Origin: Acidobacteriaceae bacterium
Lineage (GTDB): Bacteria > Acidobacteriota > Terriglobia > Terriglobales > Acidobacteriaceae
Assembly (NCBI GenBank): GCA_027307295.1
Contig: DAHUXF010000125.1
Span: 1-7,679, forward strand
DNA length: 7,679 bases
Reading direction: 5' to 3'
In this document: positions 7,231 to 7,679 of the stretch, in pieces
Position numbering within the stretch: the first letter of the stretch is position 1
Layout: every line of letters begins with the position of its first letter
Notes under the pieces: generated by a model
What the model saw: the letters and a program-made list of their open reading frames with translations, nothing else
What the model was told of the DNA's origin: nothing
Databases searched by the model: none
Program-made: the position numbers and the translations under genes

Positions 7231-7414
7231 GCCGGGGGCGGCCAGCCGGAGTGTGATCCAGAGCATAAAATATGGTTACTTGCGACCCGGCATAAGAAGT
7301 TTCGTCGGGCTGTCAAGTATCAATTTTTCAGAAGGTTACGAAATGCCCCATCGGATCAATAATAAGAGAAAGTAGGCTTTGGGGGGCCGCCACTCCCCTG
7401 AAAATCCAACCAGC

Positions 7415-7436
7415 AAACAGGTGAATATACCTGTTT
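7415..7436. promoter_or_regulatory. 8-6-8 dyad (possible operator) upstream of the exported-protein gene
   Basis: AAACAGGT (7415-7422) and ACCTGTTT (7429-7436) are perfect reverse complements around GAATAT. Allowing one extra T in the right arm, the symmetry extends outwards to GC (7413-7414) and GC (7438-7439). It ends 55 bases before the ATG at 7492, in the upstream region where a repressor or activator dimer could bind. The binding protein is unknown. It is not the LexA-type CTGT-N8-ACAG, because the half-sites are in the opposite orientation. The rest of the 281-bp divergent region shows a G6 run (7381-7386) and no gene. Confidence 0.4.
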
Positions 7437-7491
7437 TGCGTTCTGTCTGTAGAGTTTCATTTTCAAATAAGTCCGCCGTTCTGGAGAAAAT

Positions 7492-7679
7492 ATGCCCTTG
7501 AGTATTGTGTTACGCTTCGGTCTCCTCGCTTGCTTCTCCATTTGCCTCAATGTCTCCGGTTGGCCTATGGCGAACGGGCATAGCCCGTTGGAGAACCCCA
7601 CTGCTGCTACTCAAGTCTTGCCTGCTGATGAAGTAAAAGTTCTCTATACCGGGCGCTTTCTGGGTTACATGAGAATCCC
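7492..7679 (+). CDS. N-terminus of an exported protein, function unknown (3' end cut by window)
   Basis: An open frame starts at ATG 7492 and runs to the right edge without a stop: 62 complete codons plus two bases. A good Shine-Dalgarno, GGAG at 7483-7486, lies five bases before the ATG, which decides the start. The product begins with a secretion signal: Arg8, then a hydrophobic core (about 9-21, FGLLACFSICLNV) and a small/polar region near 22-29. A lipobox-like LLAC is at 11-14, but the hydrophobic stretch before it is only about five residues after Arg8, so ordinary Sec export is the likelier reading. A linker follows (30-44). The segment VKVLYTGRFLGYMRI (48-62) has the look of the first beta strand of a mature enzymatic domain, but I do not recognise the family with confidence. 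The gene is transcribed divergently from the hem operon and preceded by the 7415-7436 dyad. Confidence 0.7.
   Translation, partial: MPLSIVLRFGLLACFSICLNVSGWPMANGHSPLENPTAATQVLPADEVKVLYTGRFLGYMRI

Noticed and set aside
7278..7318. Weak inverted repeat (ACTTG...CAAGT with inner CCCG...CGGG)
   Set aside because: The arms are 4-5 bases with an internal loop and a 16-base end loop, which is easily expected by chance in a region this size.
7415..7436. LexA/SOS box reading of the dyad
   Set aside because: The half-sites read ACAGGT...ACCTGT, the reverse orientation of CTGT-N8-ACAG, and no DNA-damage gene is nearby.
7356..7601. 81-codon minus-strand open frame over the divergent intergenic region
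   Set aside because: It overlaps the start, Shine-Dalgarno and signal-peptide codons of the plus-strand gene at 7492, and its translation looks random.

Overview
The window looks like a chromosomal segment from a moderately GC-rich bacterium, most likely an Acidobacteriota (Terriglobia-type) relative. That placement is an inference from gene style: an S9 propeller peptidase, a cysteine-framed secreted beta-helix protein, and a hemX-hemA-hemC-hemD cluster. No marker gene in the window proves it. No rRNA, tRNA, CRISPR array, insertion sequence or phage gene is visible.

Layout. (1) Positions 1-1907, plus strand: the end, and nearly all, of an S9-family serine peptidase with a seven-bladed propeller and an alpha/beta-hydrolase domain. 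Its true start probably lies left of the window. (2) 1908-2117: a 210-bp gap with two consecutive small hairpins. (3) 2118-3095, plus: a secreted right-handed parallel beta-helix protein of unknown role. (4) 3096-3385: a 290-bp gap between convergent genes, holding one strong hairpin and a T-rich patch. (5) 3386-7210, minus: four tightly packed genes in the transcription order hemX-like, hemA, hemC, hemD. All three junctions overlap by 1-4 bases. (6) 7211-7491: a 281-bp divergent intergenic region with a TATAAT box facing the hem operon and a conspicuous 8+6+8 dyad facing the other way. (7) 7492-7679, plus: the first 62 codons of an exported protein that runs off the window.

The hem cluster encodes early tetrapyrrole synthesis by the C5 (glutamyl-tRNA) route. 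HemA reduces glutamyl-tRNA to glutamate-1-semialdehyde, HemC polymerises porphobilinogen to hydroxymethylbilane, and HemD closes it to uroporphyrinogen III. HemL and HemB, which act between HemA and HemC, are not in the window. The membrane protein at the head of the operon belongs to the CcsA/HemX superfamily. It lacks the tryptophan-rich WWD heme-handling motif, so a HemX/YpjD-type role is more likely than cytochrome c heme ligation.

I found no convincing new multi-gene system. The best leads are the dyad upstream of the truncated exported protein, the tandem leader hairpins before the beta-helix gene, the beta-helix protein itself, and the WWD-less HemX-like protein.
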